A stretch of 34,012 nucleotides of DNA, taken from positions 1 to 34,012 of the forward strand of contig JBDTNQ010000037.1 of the NCBI GenBank assembly GCA_039933635.1. The letters are read 5' to 3'. Position numbers and translations under genes: made by a program. The stretch comes from JBDTNQ01 sp039933635 (GTDB taxonomy: Bacteria; Acidobacteriota; Vicinamibacteria; Vicinamibacterales; SCN-69-37). Below are positions 1 to 10,603 of the stretch, piece after piece. The notes below the pieces were generated by a model. The model was given only the letters and a program-made list of their open reading frames with translations. It had not been told where the DNA came from and did no database searches. Each line of letters opens with the position of its first letter. The first letter of the stretch is position 1.

Positions 1-953
1 ACGTCGCGAATCACCGGCACGAGCAGGCCATTGGGCGTGTCGACCGCCACGCCGAGGTGGCAGTAGTGCTTGAACACGACGGTGTTGTTCGCCATGTCGA
101 CCGAGGAGGCGAACTGCGGGTATTTCTTGAGCGCGAGGGCGATGACCTTGAGCAGAATGGCGGTGACGGTGAGCTTGCCGCCCGCCTTCTCGACTTTCGA
201 TCCCTGGGACTTGCGGAATGCCTCGAGCTCGGTCACGTCTGCGCGATCGTGCTGGGTGACGTGCGGCGCCTGCCACGCACCCGACAGGTGCTCGGCGGTC
301 TTGCGCCGGATGTTCGACATCGGTCGAACCTCGACCTCGCCCCATTTGGAGAAGTCCGGCAAGGGACCCGTAGCGACCCGCGTGCCACCCGGCTGCGCGA
401 GCAGCGTCTTCACGTGTTCCTTGACGTCGGCCTGACCAATCCGGCCACCGGGGCCGGTGCCGGGCACTTCGCCAATCTCCACGCCGAGCTCACGGGCGTA
501 GCGGCGGGTTGACGGCGCGGCTGGGACCGGCGCGGCGCTGTCCGGCCGAGGAGCTGGCGTCGATCTGGCAGCGGCGATATCCACGACGGGCGCGGGCGCC
601 TTCGACGCGGGCGCCGGGGAAGCGGCCGGCGTCGCCGCCGGTGCGGGGGTGGGTGCGGGGGCCGTCGGGGCGGCCGCCGCGAGCGGCGCGGCCGGCCCGG
701 CACCGTTCCCAGCCGCGGCCTCGTCAACCACGAACACCGCCTGGCCGACCTTGACCTTGTCGCCGACCTTGACGCGAACTTCGGTAATCTTCCCCGCGAC
801 GGAGGATGGGACCTCGATGGTCGCCTTGTCCGTTTCGAGCTCGAGGACCGGCTGGTCCTTGACGACGACATCGCCGGCCGTGACGAGCACGCGCACGACA
901 TCGCCCTTTTCGACGTTCTCTCCGAGCTCAGGCAGTTTGAATTCCACGGGCAT
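1..953 (-). CDS. aceF: Pyruvate dehydrogenase E2, dihydrolipoamide acetyltransferase (partial, C-terminus off left edge)
   Basis: E2 core of the pyruvate dehydrogenase complex; it moves the acetyl group from lipoamide to CoA. About 317 residues are visible from ATG at 953, preceded by a GGAG ribosome site 5 bases upstream. Residues 1-75 form one lipoyl domain with the lipoylation motif ETDKA (Lys43). Residues about 79-147 are a flexible Ala/Pro linker. Residues about 147-180 form the peripheral subunit-binding domain (RRYARELGVEI, then GTGPGGRI). The start of the catalytic domain follows and reads into VDTPNGLLVPVIRD at the window edge, a conserved E2 stretch. There is one lipoyl domain, against three in E. 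coli. It lies 67 bases downstream of aceE on the same strand, so co-transcription is expected. The catalytic His/Asp motif is outside the window. A branched-chain or 2-oxoglutarate E2 is possible by sequence alone, but the aceE neighbour argues for pyruvate. Confidence 0.93.
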   Translation of the reverse strand, partial: MPVEFKLPELGENVEKGDVVRVLVTAGDVVVKDQPVLELETDKATIEVPSSVAGKITEVRVKVGDKVKVGQAVFVVDEAAAGNGAGPAAPLAAAAPTAPAPTPAPAATPAASPAPASKAPAPVVDIAAARSTPAPRPDSAAPVPAAPSTRRYARELGVEIGEVPGTGPGGRIGQADVKEHVKTLLAQPGGTRVATGPLPDFSKWGEVEVRPMSNIRRKTAEHLSGAWQAPHVTQHDRADVTELEAFRKSQGSKVEKAGGKLTVTAILLKVIALALKKYPQFASSVDMANNTVVFKHYCHLGVAVDTPNGLLVPVIRD

Positions 954-1020
954 CCGGCTCTCCACCCTGTCAGACGATCAGTATTGCCAGTATTGCGATG
1001 CGTTCGACCAGCGGGTTGCG

Positions 1021-3693
<2,673 letters not shown>

Positions 3694-3734
3694 GAGGGTC
3701 TGCTCGTTTCTGCGAATAGTAGTAAAACGATTTC

Positions 3735-3740
3735 ATTCTA
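3735..3740 (-). promoter_or_regulatory. Possible -10 element for aceE
   Basis: On the minus strand this reads TAGAAT, 41 bases before the aceE ATG, in a relatively AT-rich patch (3710-3740) of GC-rich DNA. No convincing -35 hexamer is seen about 17 bases upstream. It would give a leadered aceE mRNA of roughly 35 bases, unlike several other genes in the window. Confidence 0.3.
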
Positions 3741-3860
3741 CTGCCTTGCGCGCGCCGGAAGATACTGACGGCGAGCAGGAAGTGTGCAGAATGACCTGGA
3801 CGCATGGGGCCCATCTTCGGACCAGATGATGGCGAGCGACGTCGGAAGGAATTGCCCATC

Positions 3861-5450
3861 GTGACGCTCGACCAGCGCATCAGCCGTTTCGTCCCCGTGG
3901 CCATCGCCGCCGACATCCGGCACTTGCCGCACGGCGAGCGGCTCGTTCTCCGTCATCTGATTCGCGCCGCGCGCCGCATCGACGGACTCTTCCTGGAACA
4001 GGTCTGGGCCGGCAACACGGCGCTCCTGCTCGAGTTGGCCGCCGATCGCTCGCCAGCCGGCCAGGAGGAACTGCGCTACTTCCTCATGAACAAGGGTCCC
4101 TGGTCGCGCCTGGACGACCAGGAGATCTTCGTCCGCGGCACGTTCGACGTGCCCGAGAAACCCCGCCAGGCGGGCTTCTATCCGGCCGACGCCTCGCGGG
4201 AAGACGTGGAGGCGTGGATCGCCACCTTGTCTCAGGCGCGAGCGTCCGTCGCCACCGGATTCTTCTCCGTCATCCGGCGCGACGACACCGGCGCGTTCCA
4301 CGCGGTCCCCTATCGCGTCGCGTATCACGACGCGCTCACGGCAGTCGCCGCGGACCTCCGCGCCGCCGCGGCGGCCACCGGCGCGCCATCCTTGCGTCGC
4401 TTCCTCGACGCGCGAGCCGACGCGATGCTGAGTGACGAGTACTACGACAGCGATCTCGCCTGGATGCACCTCGACGCGCCCATTGAACCGACCCTCGGCC
4501 CGTACGAGACCTACGAAGACGAATGGTTCGGCTACAAGGCTGCTTTCGAGGCGTTCATCGCGATTCGAGACGATGCGGAAACGGCCCGGCTCTCGACCTT
4601 CGGCTCGCATCTACAGGACATCGAGTCGGCCCTGCCGATCGATCCGCGCTACCGCAACCCGGCCCTCGGCGCGCTGGCGCCCATTCGCGTCGTCAACCTG
4701 ATCTTCTCTGCCGGTGACGGGAACCGAGGCGTGCAGACCGCAGCCTTCAACCTGCCCAACGACGAGCGCATCATCCGCGAACACGGCGCAAAGCGGGTGA
4801 TGCTCAAGAACGTGCAGGAGGCGAAGTTCCGGCACGTCCTGGTGCCCATTGCGCGCGCGGCGCTCGACCCGGCGGACTTCGCCCGTCTGTCCTTCGATGC
4901 CTTCTTCGCGCACATCCTGCTCCACGAACTGATGCACGGTCTGGGCCCGCATCAAGTCCATGACGACGGCCGGCCCGTGCGGCTGGCGCTCAAGGATACC
5001 TACGCCGCGCTGGAGGAAGCGAAGGCCGATATCTCTGGACTCTGGGCGTTGCAGTTCCTGGCCGATCGGGGGGTCATCAGCGCGGAGATCGCGGGCTGCA
5101 TGTACCGAACATTTCTGGCTGGCGCGTTCCGGACGTTGCGATTCGGCATCAACGAGGCTCACGGACGGGGCATGGCCATCCAGTTCAACAGCCTCCTTGA
5201 CGCGCGCGCCTTCGTCGTCAGGACCAACGGCACCTTTGCCATCGACGACGAGCGAATCCGGTTCGCCACGGCCGACCTGACCGGCCGGATCATGACCATC
5301 CAGGCGCACGGCGACTACGACGCCGCGGCAAGAATGATCGAACTCGCGACGATCCGGCCCGAGGTACAGCACGTGCTCGATCGCCTGGGCGATATCCCCG
5401 TCGACATCGCGCCCGACTTCCCAACCGCACGGGAAATCGAAGGGCGGTAG
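3861..5450 (+). CDS. M49-like zinc metallopeptidase (dipeptidyl peptidase III-related), pentapeptide zinc motif
   Basis: Probable cytosolic zinc metallopeptidase related to dipeptidyl peptidase III (family M49). With the GTG start at 3861 it is 529 residues, shorter than eukaryotic DPP III (about 700). The zinc motif HELMH is at residues 355-359, followed by GLGPH. The second motif EEAKAD, which would supply the third zinc ligand, is at 385-390 and leads into DISGLW. Classical M49 enzymes carry HEXXXH and EECRAE; the five-residue HEXXH form is known in a minority of bacterial members. GTG 3861 is preferred because AAGGAA lies 9 bases before it; an in-frame ATG at 3804 adds 19 residues but has no ribosome site. 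No signal peptide is seen. The gene is divergent from aceE and convergent with the phosphodiesterase gene. Substrate is unknown; the M49 assignment rests on the two motifs and general resemblance. Confidence 0.8.
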   Translation: MTLDQRISRFVPVAIAADIRHLPHGERLVLRHLIRAARRIDGLFLEQVWAGNTALLLELAADRSPAGQEELRYFLMNKGPWSRLDDQEIFVRGTFDVPEKPRQAGFYPADASREDVEAWIATLSQARASVATGFFSVIRRDDTGAFHAVPYRVAYHDALTAVAADLRAAAAATGAPSLRRFLDARADAMLSDEYYDSDLAWMHLDAPIEPTLGPYETYEDEWFGYKAAFEAFIAIRDDAETARLSTFGSHLQDIESALPIDPRYRNPALGALAPIRVVNLIFSAGDGNRGVQTAAFNLPNDERIIREHGAKRVMLKNVQEAKFRHVLVPIARAALDPADFARLSFDAFFAHILLHELMHGLGPHQVHDDGRPVRLALKDTYAALEEAKADISGLWALQFLADRGVISAEIAGCMYRTFLAGAFRTLRFGINEAHGRGMAIQFNSLLDARAFVVRTNGTFAIDDERIRFATADLTGRIMTIQAHGDYDAAARMIELATIRPEVQHVLDRLGDIPVDIAPDFPTAREIEGR

Positions 5451-5532
5451 GTTCGGAACACCACCTCGGAACCCGGAGGCGGGCGCGGCGCGTCCACGCT
5501 CGCCGCCGTTGAAAGCGACCGCTGTTGAAGTG

Positions 5533-6351
5533 CTAGACCCGGCCTCGTGTGTCGTTGGCCTCATCGCGCGCGGCCACGGCAAGGTCCGGTCGATCACTTA
5601 TGAGCCCGCTGACGCCCCAATCCAACAGCCTGCGCATCTCGATCGGATCGTCAACGACCCAGGCGTGCACGGGCACGCCGGCCCGTCGTGCGGCGCGCAC
5701 GAACGCCCGACGCAGGATGCGCCGGCCGCGGAAGACGAACGGCACCTGGAACACCAGATAGCCCGTGGGGCGTGGCTTCAGGAAGAGAATCGCCCGGCGC
5801 AGGGCGGCCCGCACTTCGAGACTTGATGCGGACGTGATCAGATTCGGCGCCAGCGTGCGAACCGCGCGAAGCACGCCCAGATCGAAACCGCCGATCATCA
5901 CGCGCGTCTCAGCCCCGGCGGCCTGGACCGCCTCAATCACCCGTTTGGCGTCGTCCACACGATCACCCTTGATTTCCACGACAAACGGCACTTCGGGCCA
6001 CCGGTGCAGCGCATCGAGCAGCCGAGGCACGCCAATCCCCTGGCCGCGGCGCGGGAATCCCGCGTCAGCGCCAAAGTGATGGCCCGCGTCAAAGGAGGCA
6101 AGCTCGGTGGCGGTGAAGTCGCCCACGCGGCCCGTGCGATTCGTCGTGCGATCGACGGTCTCGTCGTGAATGACGACGACCTCCCCGTCCTTCGAGAGGC
6201 GTACGTCACATTCGATCGCATCCACGCCCAGCATGACGGCATGACCGAACGCCGCCAACGTGTTCTCTGGATTCAGCTTGCTGCCGCCGCGGTGCGCGAT
6301 GGCGACGGGTGTGGTGAGCGAGACCAGACGATCGAACGACGAGGTCGGCAT
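5533..6351 (-). CDS. Glycerophosphodiester phosphodiesterase
   Basis: Hydrolyses glycerophosphodiesters to glycerol-3-phosphate and an alcohol, recycling phospholipid head groups. From ATG 6351 it has 272 residues, normal for the short cytosolic GDPD type. Residues 18-31 carry the hallmark IAHRGG (His20) and NPENT. Residues 45-63 carry AIECDVRLSKDG (Glu47, Asp49) and VVVIHDE (His62), matching the catalytic and metal residues of the family. VVEIKG, WVVDDP and GVSGLISDRPD further on fit the TIM-barrel end. A longer frame to 6447 exists, but its first 32 residues look like non-coding translation and overlap the divergent MoxR gene, so the later ATG was chosen. No signal peptide is evident. The start lies only 40 bases from that of the divergent ATPase gene, so their promoters must be interleaved. 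Confidence 0.93.
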   Translation of the reverse strand: MPTSSFDRLVSLTTPVAIAHRGGSKLNPENTLAAFGHAVMLGVDAIECDVRLSKDGEVVVIHDETVDRTTNRTGRVGDFTATELASFDAGHHFGADAGFPRRGQGIGVPRLLDALHRWPEVPFVVEIKGDRVDDAKRVIEAVQAAGAETRVMIGGFDLGVLRAVRTLAPNLITSASSLEVRAALRRAILFLKPRPTGYLVFQVPFVFRGRRILRRAFVRAARRAGVPVHAWVVDDPIEMRRLLDWGVSGLISDRPDLAVAARDEANDTRGRV

Positions 6352-6380
6352 CAAGATGCACCGGGAGGCGATGGGCGCGT

Positions 6381-6386
6381 TACTAT
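6381..6386 (+). promoter_or_regulatory. Possible -10 element just before the MoxR gene (leaderless-type)
   Basis: TACTAT ends 5 bases before ATG 6392, too close for a leader with a ribosome site, and no Shine-Dalgarno sequence is positioned for that ATG. The same bases read as ATAGTA on the other strand and could contribute to the divergent phosphodiesterase promoter. No -35 is evident, and the match to TATAAT is weaker than at the other sites. Confidence 0.3.
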
Positions 6387-6391
6387 GCGGT

Positions 6392-7915
6392 ATGACGCTA
6401 CCATCTTCACTCGGCGCCCTGCAGGAAGCCGTCAGCGCGGGACGCATTCGTCATCGCTCGGTCCGGGACGAGTTGCGCGAGAACCTCGCCACGCAACTTC
6501 GCGCGGGCGTCCCTCTCTTCCCCGGCATCGTGGGCTATGACGACACGGTGGTGCCGCAGGTCGTGAACGCCCTGCTCTCGAAACACAACTTCATCCTGCT
6601 GGGCCTTCGTGGTCAGGCGAAGACCCGCCTGCTGCGCGCGCTGGCCACACTGCTGGATCCCGAGATCGCCGTGGTGCCGGGTTGCGAAATTCATGACGAC
6701 CCGCTGGCGCCCCTGTGCGCCTCGTGCCGGGCGCGCGTGGCCGCCGAAGGTCACGACCTGCCGGTCGCCTGGCTCGCACGCGATCAGCGGTACGTCGAGA
6801 AACTCGCGACGCCGGACGTGACGATCGCGGATCTCATCGGCGACGTCGATCCGATCAAGGCCGCGCGCGGCGGGCGCGAACTCGGCGATGAGCTGACGAT
6901 GCACTACGGACTGCTGCCGCGGGCCAACCGCGGCATCTTCGCGGTGAACGAACTACCGGACCTCGCGAGCAAGGTGCAGGTGGGCCTCTTCAACATCCTG
7001 CAGGAGGGTGACGTGCAGATTAAGGGCTACCCGGTGCGACTGCGCCTGGACGTCCTGCTCGTCTTCAGCGCCAACCCGGAGGATTACACGGCACGCGGCA
7101 AGATCATCACGCCACTCAAGGACCGCATCGGATCGGAAATCCGAACGCACTACCCGCGCACGCGTCGGGAGGCGCTGGCGATTACGGCCCAGGAAGCGTG
7201 GACCAATCGCGGCGACAGCAACCAGAGCCTGCCGGTGGTCGTGCCGGAATTCGTGCGGGAAGTGGTCGAGGAAATCGCCTTCCACGCGCGCGCGGATCAA
7301 AAAGTGGACCGACGATCCGGCGTCAGCCAGCGCCTGCCGATTACGACCCTCGAGACGGTCGTGTCGAATGCCGAGCGCCGCGCTCTGGTCAACGGCGAGC
7401 CGGTGGCCGTGCCGCGCGTGAGCGATATTTATGCGTCGTTGCCATCGCTGACCGGCAAGATCGAGCTGGAATACGAAGGCGAACTGAAGGGCGCCGAGGT
7501 CGTCGCGCGGGAGCTGGTGCGGCAGGCGGTGGCCACGGTATTCGATGGCCACGCCACGACGATCGACTCGCGACCCATCATCGAATGGTTCGAGAACGGC
7601 GGCTCACTGGAGCTGGCCGACACCGCACCGGCGGACGTCGTGCTCGACGCGGTCGAGCCGATCAAGGGACTGGCTCGCGCGATGGCCGCCCTCGGTGTCA
7701 AGGATGCCCCGTCGTCGGCACCGCTGCGGGCCTCGCTGGCCGATTTCGTCCTCGAGGGCCTGTGCGCCCTGCGGAAGATCACACGGACCGACGAGGGCCG
7801 CATCCTCGGCACGCCGTCGCCATCGCGATCGAAGGGCTCGGACCCACGCCACCTGGAACAGCTCATGGAAGACGATGAGCCGGCGGCCAAGGGCAAGAAG
7901 AAGTACTACAACTAG
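6392..7915 (+). CDS. MoxR/magnesium-chelatase-I-type AAA+ ATPase
   Basis: AAA+ ATPase of the MoxR/ChlI kind, about 507 residues, expected to work as a ring with the VWA protein encoded 22 bases downstream. Walker A is GLRGQAKT at residues 71-78, with the Ala-Lys form common in MoxR proteins. Cys98, His101, Cys109 and Cys112 form a small zinc-knuckle-like insertion after the first strand. Walker B reads IFAVNEL (Asn186, Glu187), with Asn in place of the usual Asp. Sensor 1 is SANPEDY near 226-232, and PLKDRIGSEIRTH near 241-253 carries a likely Arg finger. The C-terminal 250 residues are helical and not recognised in detail. ATG 6392 was chosen because the longer frame begins inside the divergent gene; ATG 6371 is an alternative. 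Function is probably metal insertion or protein-complex remodelling; the substrate is unknown. It is not likely to be true Mg-chelatase, as no bacteriochlorophyll genes are visible. Confidence 0.87.
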   Translation: MTLPSSLGALQEAVSAGRIRHRSVRDELRENLATQLRAGVPLFPGIVGYDDTVVPQVVNALLSKHNFILLGLRGQAKTRLLRALATLLDPEIAVVPGCEIHDDPLAPLCASCRARVAAEGHDLPVAWLARDQRYVEKLATPDVTIADLIGDVDPIKAARGGRELGDELTMHYGLLPRANRGIFAVNELPDLASKVQVGLFNILQEGDVQIKGYPVRLRLDVLLVFSANPEDYTARGKIITPLKDRIGSEIRTHYPRTRREALAITAQEAWTNRGDSNQSLPVVVPEFVREVVEEIAFHARADQKVDRRSGVSQRLPITTLETVVSNAERRALVNGEPVAVPRVSDIYASLPSLTGKIELEYEGELKGAEVVARELVRQAVATVFDGHATTIDSRPIIEWFENGGSLELADTAPADVVLDAVEPIKGLARAMAALGVKDAPSSAPLRASLADFVLEGLCALRKITRTDEGRILGTPSPSRSKGSDPRHLEQLMEDDEPAAKGKKKYYN

Positions 7916-7937
7916 TCTGCTGGTCTGCGAGGCTCAC

Positions 7938-9227
7938 ATGAAGTATCGCTACTCGCGGTTCGTCGAAGATGCGCTCGATGGCATCGACATGGACTCGCTC
8001 GTGTCGCAGCTGTCGGACCTGCTCCTCTCGAGCGGCTTCAACAACCCGTGGGATCCGCAGAATGACGACGACCGGACGTGGCAGGCCCTGCACGACGCCA
8101 TCCTCGACGCGCTGCTCAACGGGGGCGCGATGTCGGACGAGATGCTGGACAAGCTCACGGCCGACTCCGAGGCGCCAGGACGTGAGGGCGACGACGCGCG
8201 GTCCGAGCGTCGGGATCAGATCGAGGAACTGGTACAGCGCATCATCGAGCGTCTCAGCGAACAGGGCTACGTCAGTGTGACGGGCAAGCCCGACTCACAA
8301 CAGCCGACCGGCCCCGGAGGCACCGGCGCCGGCCAGGGCAACGCGCGCTTCGAGGTGACCGACAAGGCCATCGACTTCCTCGGCTACCGTGCGCTGCGGG
8401 ATCTGCTGGGATCGATGGGACGCAGCAGCGTCGGCCGGCACGACACGCGCGAGCTGGCAACCGGCATCGAAGCAGGTGGGCCGCCGCGTCCGTACGAGTT
8501 CGGCGACACCATGAACCTCGACGCCTCCGCGACAGTGTTGAACGCGGTCACGCGCGCGATGCGATCGGGGGCGGGGGGATCCCCAGGATCAGGTGTCGAC
8601 GTCGAATACGAAGACCTGATGATCACGCAGGGCGACTACCAGAGCTCCTGTGCGACGGTCATCCTGCTCGACTGTAGTCACAGCATGGTGCTCTACGGCG
8701 AGGACCGCTTCACGCCCGCCAAGCGTGTCGCCCTCGCATTGTCGAACCTCATCCGGCATCAGTACCCGGGCGATGCGCTGAACGTGGTCCTGTTTCATGA
8801 CTCGGCTGAGGAAGTGCCGCTCAGCCAGCTCGGCCGCGTCCGCGTCGGGCCGTACTACACGAACACGCGCGAGGGTCTGCGCTTGGCGCGGCGCGTGCTC
8901 GAGCGTCAGCGTAAAGACATGCGCCAGATCATCATGATTACCGACGGCAAACCGTCGGCGGTCACACGGCCTGACGGACGCATCTATCGCAACGCGTTTG
9001 GCCTGGACCCGTTCGTCCTCCGGGAAACCTTTGCGGAGGTGGCCGCCTGCCGCCGGGCGGGGATCATGATCAACACGTTCATGCTGGCGCGCGACTACGA
9101 CCTCGTCGCATTCGTGCGACGCGTGGCGGGCATCTGCAAGGGAAAGGCGTACTTCACGACCCCGCACACGCTGGGCCAGTACGTCCTACAGGACTACATG
9201 TCGAAGAAGACGCGGACGGTGCATTAG
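7938..9227 (+). CDS. VWA-domain protein, partner of the MoxR-type ATPase
   Basis: About 429 residues from ATG 7938, which has GAGG 5-6 bases upstream. The C-terminal half (about 240-429) is a von Willebrand factor A domain. Its MIDAS motif is DCSHS (Asp245, Ser247, Ser249), with Thr308/Thr310 in YYTNTRE and Asp336 in MITDGKP as the other metal-site residues. The N-terminal part is acidic and helical, with a Gly/Pro/Gln-rich stretch near residues 117-135 that looks like a linker. No transmembrane segment is seen, so it is probably cytosolic. The layout resembles the ChlI/ChlD and MoxR/VWA pairs, in which the ATPase ring acts on a target delivered by the metal-binding VWA subunit. It is the last gene of a two-gene operon and ends 24 bases before a convergent gene. 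The target of the pair is not encoded beside it. Confidence 0.88.
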   Translation: MKYRYSRFVEDALDGIDMDSLVSQLSDLLLSSGFNNPWDPQNDDDRTWQALHDAILDALLNGGAMSDEMLDKLTADSEAPGREGDDARSERRDQIEELVQRIIERLSEQGYVSVTGKPDSQQPTGPGGTGAGQGNARFEVTDKAIDFLGYRALRDLLGSMGRSSVGRHDTRELATGIEAGGPPRPYEFGDTMNLDASATVLNAVTRAMRSGAGGSPGSGVDVEYEDLMITQGDYQSSCATVILLDCSHSMVLYGEDRFTPAKRVALALSNLIRHQYPGDALNVVLFHDSAEEVPLSQLGRVRVGPYYTNTREGLRLARRVLERQRKDMRQIIMITDGKPSAVTRPDGRIYRNAFGLDPFVLRETFAEVAACRRAGIMINTFMLARDYDLVAFVRRVAGICKGKAYFTTPHTLGQYVLQDYMSKKTRTVH

Positions 9228-9251
9228 CGCTTCAAACGTGCAGCGGCACTG

Positions 9252-9866
9252 CTAACGCGGCGCCGGCTTGAACTCGACACGCACGTTGCTCACGATCGCA
9301 ACCGGACGGCCGGGATTCTCGAACACCTCGTCTCCGCCTGTGCGCGTGAGCGTCTGCAGGCGCGATCCGACGATGCCAATCGCGTTGACGCCCGCAGGAA
9401 TCGTGAATCGGATGGGCTCGGCGGGCCCGGGCGCGATGGCCTTCACGCCGCCAGGCCGCCCGCCTCCCGTAATCTGATCGAACAGGTCAGACACAAGCCG
9501 GAACTCGCGGACGACGGCGGCCCGGTTGATCACTTCCCCCGTGCTCTTGACGACGGTGACGATGGCCTCGTGACGAGTGTAGAGCAGGCCCGGGACCGCG
9601 GCCACAGCCGGCAACATGAACCGGTTGTGCAGGTCGAACATCAGGGTCGCCGTTCCCGTGTGCGCGGGAATGGTGATCGCCACGCTGTCCTTCGGGACCT
9701 TCGCGATGATGACGTCGCAGAACTCGCGTTTGCTCTTGAGTCCGGTCCCGAGGCTGGCCGCACAGGTCTTGGACGTCGCGACACGTGTGCCCGCCGCCCG
9801 CTGCGCGGATATGGTGGTCATCCCCAAGGCACACAGGACGATGGCAGCCACAATCGATCGCATCAT
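9252..9866 (-). CDS. Secreted protein of unknown function
   Basis: About 204 residues from ATG 9866 (ATG 9863 is equally possible). It starts with MMRSIVAAIVLCALGMTTISAQ, a clear signal peptide with likely cleavage after the SAQ region, so export is expected. The mature part has two Cys residues near its N-terminus (TCAASL, EFCDVI), then alternating hydrophobic strands typical of a beta-rich fold. I do not recognise the family. A -10-like TATACT ends 7 bases before the start, with no ribosome site, so the mRNA may be leaderless. The start is 38 bases after the folE stop, and it could also be read through from folE. It is convergent with the VWA gene. Confidence 0.7.
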   Translation of the reverse strand: MMRSIVAAIVLCALGMTTISAQRAAGTRVATSKTCAASLGTGLKSKREFCDVIIAKVPKDSVAITIPAHTGTATLMFDLHNRFMLPAVAAVPGLLYTRHEAIVTVVKSTGEVINRAAVVREFRLVSDLFDQITGGGRPGGVKAIAPGPAEPIRFTIPAGVNAIGIVGSRLQTLTRTGGDEVFENPGRPVAIVSNVRVEFKPAPR

Positions 9867-9873
9867 CAGGTCG

Positions 9874-9879
9874 AGTATA
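9874..9879 (-). promoter_or_regulatory. -10-like TATACT, 7 bases before the start codon
   Basis: On the minus strand TATACT is followed by CGACCTG and then ATG at 9866. It lies in the 38-base gap after folE. No -35 match to TTGACA is visible. The position predicts transcription starting at or within a base or two of the ATG. Confidence 0.5.
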
Positions 9880-9904
9880 TCCGCCGTCGCGGCCGCCACC
9901 CACT

Positions 9905-10504
9905 TCAGTCGTCGCAACCCGCGCCGGGTCCGCCATCACGGAAGACGGCGCCGGCGCTTCGTCGTCCCTGAATCAGTTGCAGGAACTCGTGCCGGGTGCG
10001 CGCGTCCTTCTGAAAGACGCCGAGCATGGCACTGGTGGTCGTGACCGAGTTCTGTTTCTCGACGCCGCGCATGGCCATGCAGAGATGCGTGGCTTCCATC
10101 ACCACCGCGACGCCGAGCGGCCTCACACGATCGCGAATGGTGTTGGCGACCTGCGACGTCAGACGCTCCTGCACCTGCAAACGCCGCGCGAACACATCGA
10201 CGATGCGCGGAATCTTGCTGAGACCGATGACGCGCCCGTCCGGGATATATGCAACGTGGCACTTCCCGAAGAACGGCAGCAGGTGGTGTTCGCAGAGGCT
10301 ATAGAAGTCGATGTCGCGCACGATCACCATCTCGTTGTGCGGGACGGTGAAGAGGGCATCGTTGACGATTTCGTCGAGATTGGCCTGGTAGCCGCTGGTC
10401 AAGAACTCGAGGGATTGCGCCACGCGGCGCGGGGTGCTGGTCAGGCCCTCTCGATCGGGATCTTCGCCCATGGCCTGCAGCAGTTGACGAACCAAATCCT
10501 GCAT
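9905..10504 (-). CDS. folE: GTP cyclohydrolase I
   Basis: Converts GTP to 7,8-dihydroneopterin triphosphate, the first step to tetrahydrofolate and other pterins; forms a cytosolic homodecamer. The 199-residue length is close to the family norm. Landmarks: EDPDREGLTSTPRRVA at residues 14-29, SLCEHHLLPF at 69-78 with zinc ligands Cys71 and His74, GLSKIPRIVD at 94-103, RLQVQERLT at 108-116, and THLCMAMRGV at 139-148 with the third zinc ligand Cys142. The type IB enzyme is excluded by these motifs. ATG 10504 follows TAGAAT by 6 bases and has no ribosome site. The extreme C-terminus (about residues 180-199, Gly/Arg-rich) looks variable. The gene stands between two unknown genes, with no folate genes nearby. 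Confidence 0.97.
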   Translation of the reverse strand: MQDLVRQLLQAMGEDPDREGLTSTPRRVAQSLEFLTSGYQANLDEIVNDALFTVPHNEMVIVRDIDFYSLCEHHLLPFFGKCHVAYIPDGRVIGLSKIPRIVDVFARRLQVQERLTSQVANTIRDRVRPLGVAVVMEATHLCMAMRGVEKQNSVTTTSAMLGVFQKDARTRHEFLQLIQGRRSAGAVFRDGGPGAGCDD

Positions 10505-10510
10505 CCAAGC

Positions 10511-10516
10511 ATTCTA
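10511..10516 (-). promoter_or_regulatory. -10-like TAGAAT, 6 bases before folE ATG
   Basis: Minus strand: TAGAAT, then GCTTGG, then ATG. A weak -35 candidate, TTTGAG, lies 16 bases upstream inside the heptamer repeat at 10524-10580. The spacing suggests a leaderless folE mRNA. Confidence 0.5.
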
Positions 10517-10523
10517 CAGGGCA

Positions 10524-10580
10524 GGCTCAAGGCTCAAAGCGCCAAGGTTCAGGGCTGTCGGCTCAGGGCTCAGGGCCGAA
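10524..10580 (+). repeat. Degenerate 7-base tandem repeat (GGCTCAA/GGCTCAG/GGTTCAG units)
   Basis: Reading the plus strand in sevens gives GGCTCAA twice, an 8-base degenerate unit, GGTTCAG, GGCTGTC, GGCTCAG twice, then GGCCGAA. The array fills most of the 99-base gap between folE and the next gene's stop codon. A second array with the same period and related unit lies at 17773-17807. Such arrays do not match an intrinsic terminator; their role is unknown. Confidence 0.7.
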
Positions 10581-10603
10581 TATCGGTCGCGGTGGGCGGC
10601 GCC

